A stretch of 7,059 bases of DNA from CAYMLQ01 sp964390795 (GTDB taxonomy: Bacteria > Verrucomicrobiota > Kiritimatiellia > RFP12 > UBA1067). The position numbers were made by a program, and so were the translations under genes. The notes below the pieces were generated by a model. It saw only the letters and a list, made by a program, of their open reading frames with translations, did not search any database and was not told the DNA's origin. The stretch's first letter is position 1. Each line of letters opens with the position of its first letter. The stretch spans positions 1 through 7,059 of the forward strand of contig CAYMLQ010000325.1 of NCBI GenBank assembly GCA_964390795.1, given 5' to 3'. Of the stretch, positions 5,245-7,059 are shown piece by piece.

Positions 5245-5484
5245 ATGAACGACACAGCGCACGTCCCGCCCAATGTCGCCGCGCCCTGCCCGCCGCAGAT
5301 GCCGCATGCGACTCCTACACCTCCAGAGCCGGACGATCGCCGCGTCGTCCGCTGGGGCGCGATCGCCGACGCGCTGCTCAAAGACCCGGACACGCTTTTG
5401 TCGGCTCTAACCGGGCGATCGGCGGCCGGCCTGATCGGGCGACTGGCTGCGCTCGCCCTTTTGGGGACGGCGGTCTACCGCTGA
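5245..5484 (+). CDS. Small protein with C-terminal hydrophobic segment, possibly a truncated membrane-protein gene
   Basis: The frame codes for 79 residues: a Pro-rich N-terminus (about 1-31, with PPNVAAPCPPQMPHATPTPP), a charged segment DDRRVVRWGAIADALLKDPD (30-49), then LLSALTGRSAAGLIGRLAALALLGTAVYR, whose last 20 or so residues are hydrophobic. The sequence stops just where a first membrane helix would end. From memory, similar CreD-linked loci carry a multi-pass protein of about 250 residues with this kind of N-terminus, so this may be a truncated remnant; that is inference. The stop is followed in frame by two more stops of different type (TGA TAG TAA, 5482-5490). There is only a weak ribosome site. 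The gene sits between O2 and creD with 47 bases to the creD start. Confidence 0.5.
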   Translation: MNDTAHVPPNVAAPCPPQMPHATPTPPEPDDRRVVRWGAIADALLKDPDTLLSALTGRSAAGLIGRLAALALLGTAVYR

Positions 5485-5531
5485 TAGTAACCACGCCGAA
5501 ACCTCTACTGACCTCAACAGAAAGGCACACC

Positions 5532-6908
5532 ATGAACATCGCAACTCCTCCGCCCATCCCCTCCGCGACGCCGCTCCGCCGCTTCGCATCAACCTTCAAG
5601 CTCGCCTTCGTCGGCGCGCTCGCTCTGCTCCTGCTGATTCCCCTCTCGATGGTGAAGACCCTCCTGTCCGAACGGTGCGTCCGGCGGAACGAGGCGCTCC
5701 TCAACATCACCGGCTCGTGGGGCGACAGCCAGACCCTGATCGGCCCGGTGCTGGTGATCCCTTACCGCATTCCGGTCAAGGCGCAGCGCGAGCGGCTCGT
5801 CGAAGGCCGCTACAAGACGGTCGAAGAGACCAGCTGGACCACCGCGCAGGCCTGCTTCCTGCCGACCAACCTCAGCGTGACCGGCACGCTCGACCCGAGC
5901 GTGCTTCACCGCGGCATCTACGAGGCCGCCGTATATCACGGCTCGCTCGCGCTGGCCGGGACCTTCGCGCCGCCGGACTTCAGCGAGTGGAAGATCGCCC
6001 CGACCAACATTCTGTGGGAGGATGCGTCGGTTCTGCTCTCCGTCTCAGCGCCGCGCGGCCTCTCTGACGCCCTTTCGCTGCGGCTCGGCGGCACCTCGCT
6101 CCCGCTGACCCCCGGAACGGCGCTGGCCGGGTTCTCCAACCCGCTGCGCGCCCGCCTCCCTGCTGGCGCTTTTGATCCGGCGAAGCCCACCGCCTTCGCG
6201 CTGGACGTGACACTCAACGGCAGCGACGCCCTGCGCATCGCGCCCGTCGGCATGCAGACGCAGGTCACGCTCGACTCGACGTGGCCCGACCCCAGCTTTC
6301 AAGGCGCCTTCCTCCCCGCCCAGCGCGAGGTCACGCCGGCCGGCTTTAAGGCCGTCTGGCAGGTCTCGTACTACGGCCGCGGCATCCCGCAGGCCTGGAC
6401 CAGCGGAGAGAACATGAACGCCGCCGAGGGGTTGGCCCGCAGCGCGTTCGGAGTCAGCCTGGTCACGCCGGTAGACTGCTACCGCCAGGTCGAGCGCGCC
6501 CTGAAATACGGCATCCTGTTCATCGTGCTGCTCTTCACCGGCTTTTTCCTCTTCGAAACGCTGGCGCAGCTGCGCATCCACACGCTCCAGTACTTGCTGG
6601 TGGGCGCGGCGCTCTGCATCTTCTACCTCTCGCTGCTGGCCCTCAGCGAGCTGCTTCCCTTCGGCTTCGCGTACCTGGCGTCGGCAGGCTCGGCGGCGGC
6701 GCTCGTCACAGGGTACAGCGCGGCCGTGCTCGGCAGCCGCCTGCGCGCACTGGTGATTGCCCTGGAGCTGGCGATGATCTATGGCTTCCTCTACATCACG
6801 CTTCAGCTGCAAGATTACGCGCTGGCGTTCGGATCGGCCGGGCTCTTCGCCGCGCTGGCGGTGGTCATGTACACCACGCGCCGGGTGAACTGGTACGAGG
6901 CGCCCTAG
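5532..6908 (+). CDS. creD: CreD-family inner membrane protein
   Basis: This 458-residue protein matches the size and layout of CreD (about 450 residues in E. coli). One N-terminal membrane helix (about 23-42, LAFVGALALLLLIPLSMV) leads into the family signature SERCVRRNEAL, then GSWGDSQTLIGPVLVIPYRIP (61-81). A long periplasmic, beta-rich domain follows (to about 320), ending with AFGVSLVTPVDCYRQVERALKYG, then a block of about five membrane helices (327-447) and the tail TRRVNWYE. In E. coli, CreD is induced by the CreBC two-component system and linked to envelope properties and colicin E2 tolerance; its molecular action is unknown. No creB or creC is visible here, and the neighbouring winged-helix protein is the likely regulator. 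AAAGG lies six to seven bases before the ATG. No truncation or frameshift is seen. Confidence 0.93.
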   Translation: MNIATPPPIPSATPLRRFASTFKLAFVGALALLLLIPLSMVKTLLSERCVRRNEALLNITGSWGDSQTLIGPVLVIPYRIPVKAQRERLVEGRYKTVEETSWTTAQACFLPTNLSVTGTLDPSVLHRGIYEAAVYHGSLALAGTFAPPDFSEWKIAPTNILWEDASVLLSVSAPRGLSDALSLRLGGTSLPLTPGTALAGFSNPLRARLPAGAFDPAKPTAFALDVTLNGSDALRIAPVGMQTQVTLDSTWPDPSFQGAFLPAQREVTPAGFKAVWQVSYYGRGIPQAWTSGENMNAAEGLARSAFGVSLVTPVDCYRQVERALKYGILFIVLLFTGFFLFETLAQLRIHTLQYLLVGAALCIFYLSLLALSELLPFGFAYLASAGSAAALVTGYSAAVLGSRLRALVIALELAMIYGFLYITLQLQDYALAFGSAGLFAALAVVMYTTRRVNWYEAP

Positions 6909-7059
6909 ACAAGGCCACAGCACGAATAGAGGGACAGGTATTTTGATCGCTATCGAATGGGTCTTTCTTCCGCTCCTAAGGTGTCCTTAGTTCTTCCTCT
7001 GTGGTGGGGCGCATCTGCGATCAGGTGCATCCCCAAAGTGACTAGCCGACAGCCGTAAC
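6909..7059. other. Non-coding tail after creD, possible dispersed-repeat sequence
   Basis: No gene is supported here. The segment contains AGAGGGACAGGTATTTT (6928-6944), GATCGC (6945-6950) mirrored by GCGATC (7017-7022), and a small hairpin at 6976-6990. Its phrasing is unlike the flanking coding DNA and resembles short dispersed elements I associate with PVC genomes, but no second copy is present in the window to confirm it. Confidence 0.35.
6976..6998 (+). terminator. Possible weak terminator downstream of creD
   Basis: CTAAGG (6976-6981) and CCTTAG (6985-6990) form a perfect six-base stem around TGT, followed by the pyrimidine run TTCTTCCT. The stem is short and the T-tract interrupted, so it is a weak candidate. 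It is the only hairpin of this type between creD and the window end. Confidence 0.3.

Noticed and set aside
6045..6923. 292-residue minus-strand frame opposite creD
   Set aside because: Antisense shadow of a recognised gene with a low-complexity, charged translation.
6950..7030. 26-codon minus-strand frame starting MHLIADAPHH
   Set aside because: Too short, no ribosome site, and inside a region that looks repeat-like rather than coding.

Overview
The window is GC-rich, densely coded bacterial DNA. A Tat-exported Gfo/Idh/MocA-family oxidoreductase sits beside a secreted PQQ-like beta-propeller protein whose mature part begins with a DWPGFLGP-type motif. This pairing is common in the Planctomycetota-Verrucomicrobiota-Lentisphaerota-Kiritimatiellota (PVC) bacteria, so a PVC-type host is inferred. 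No rRNA or other marker gene is present to prove it.

Left part, minus strand (1-2426): a secreted beta-propeller protein (897-2426) is followed by a compact type II toxin-antitoxin pair, a Phd/YefM-like antitoxin (570-851) and a ParE/RelE-like toxin (280-573). The pair has its own promoter, whose -35 box overlaps the stop codon of the propeller gene. After the toxin comes the start of an unrecognised secreted or membrane-anchored protein that runs off the left edge (1-237).

Middle (2427-4012): a 149-base divergent intergenic region separates the propeller gene from the plus-strand Gfo/Idh/MocA oxidoreductase (2576-3952). The oxidoreductase leader carries a 15-bp stem-loop directly upstream of the Shine-Dalgarno sequence. 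The gene ends at a very strong intrinsic terminator (3972-4012).

Right part, plus strand (4013-7059): after a spacer with a heptamer repeat comes a four-gene membrane module. It holds a 200-residue multi-pass membrane protein, a winged-helix regulator overlapping it by ATGA, a 79-residue small protein that ends in three consecutive different stop codons and may be a truncated remnant, and a full-length CreD-type inner-membrane protein. Two related palindromes, ACTTTG-N5-CAAAGT and ACTCTG-N5-CAAAGT, lie at the start of the first two genes and the last two genes respectively. They are good candidates for the operator of the winged-helix protein, so the module may be a self-regulated envelope locus that controls creD without a CreBC two-component system. 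The last 151 bases hold no gene, only a small hairpin and possible dispersed-repeat sequence.

I did not find a clearly novel defence or RNA system. The least explained parts are the CreD module with its duplicated operator and truncated small gene, and the repeat-like insert in the propeller gene.
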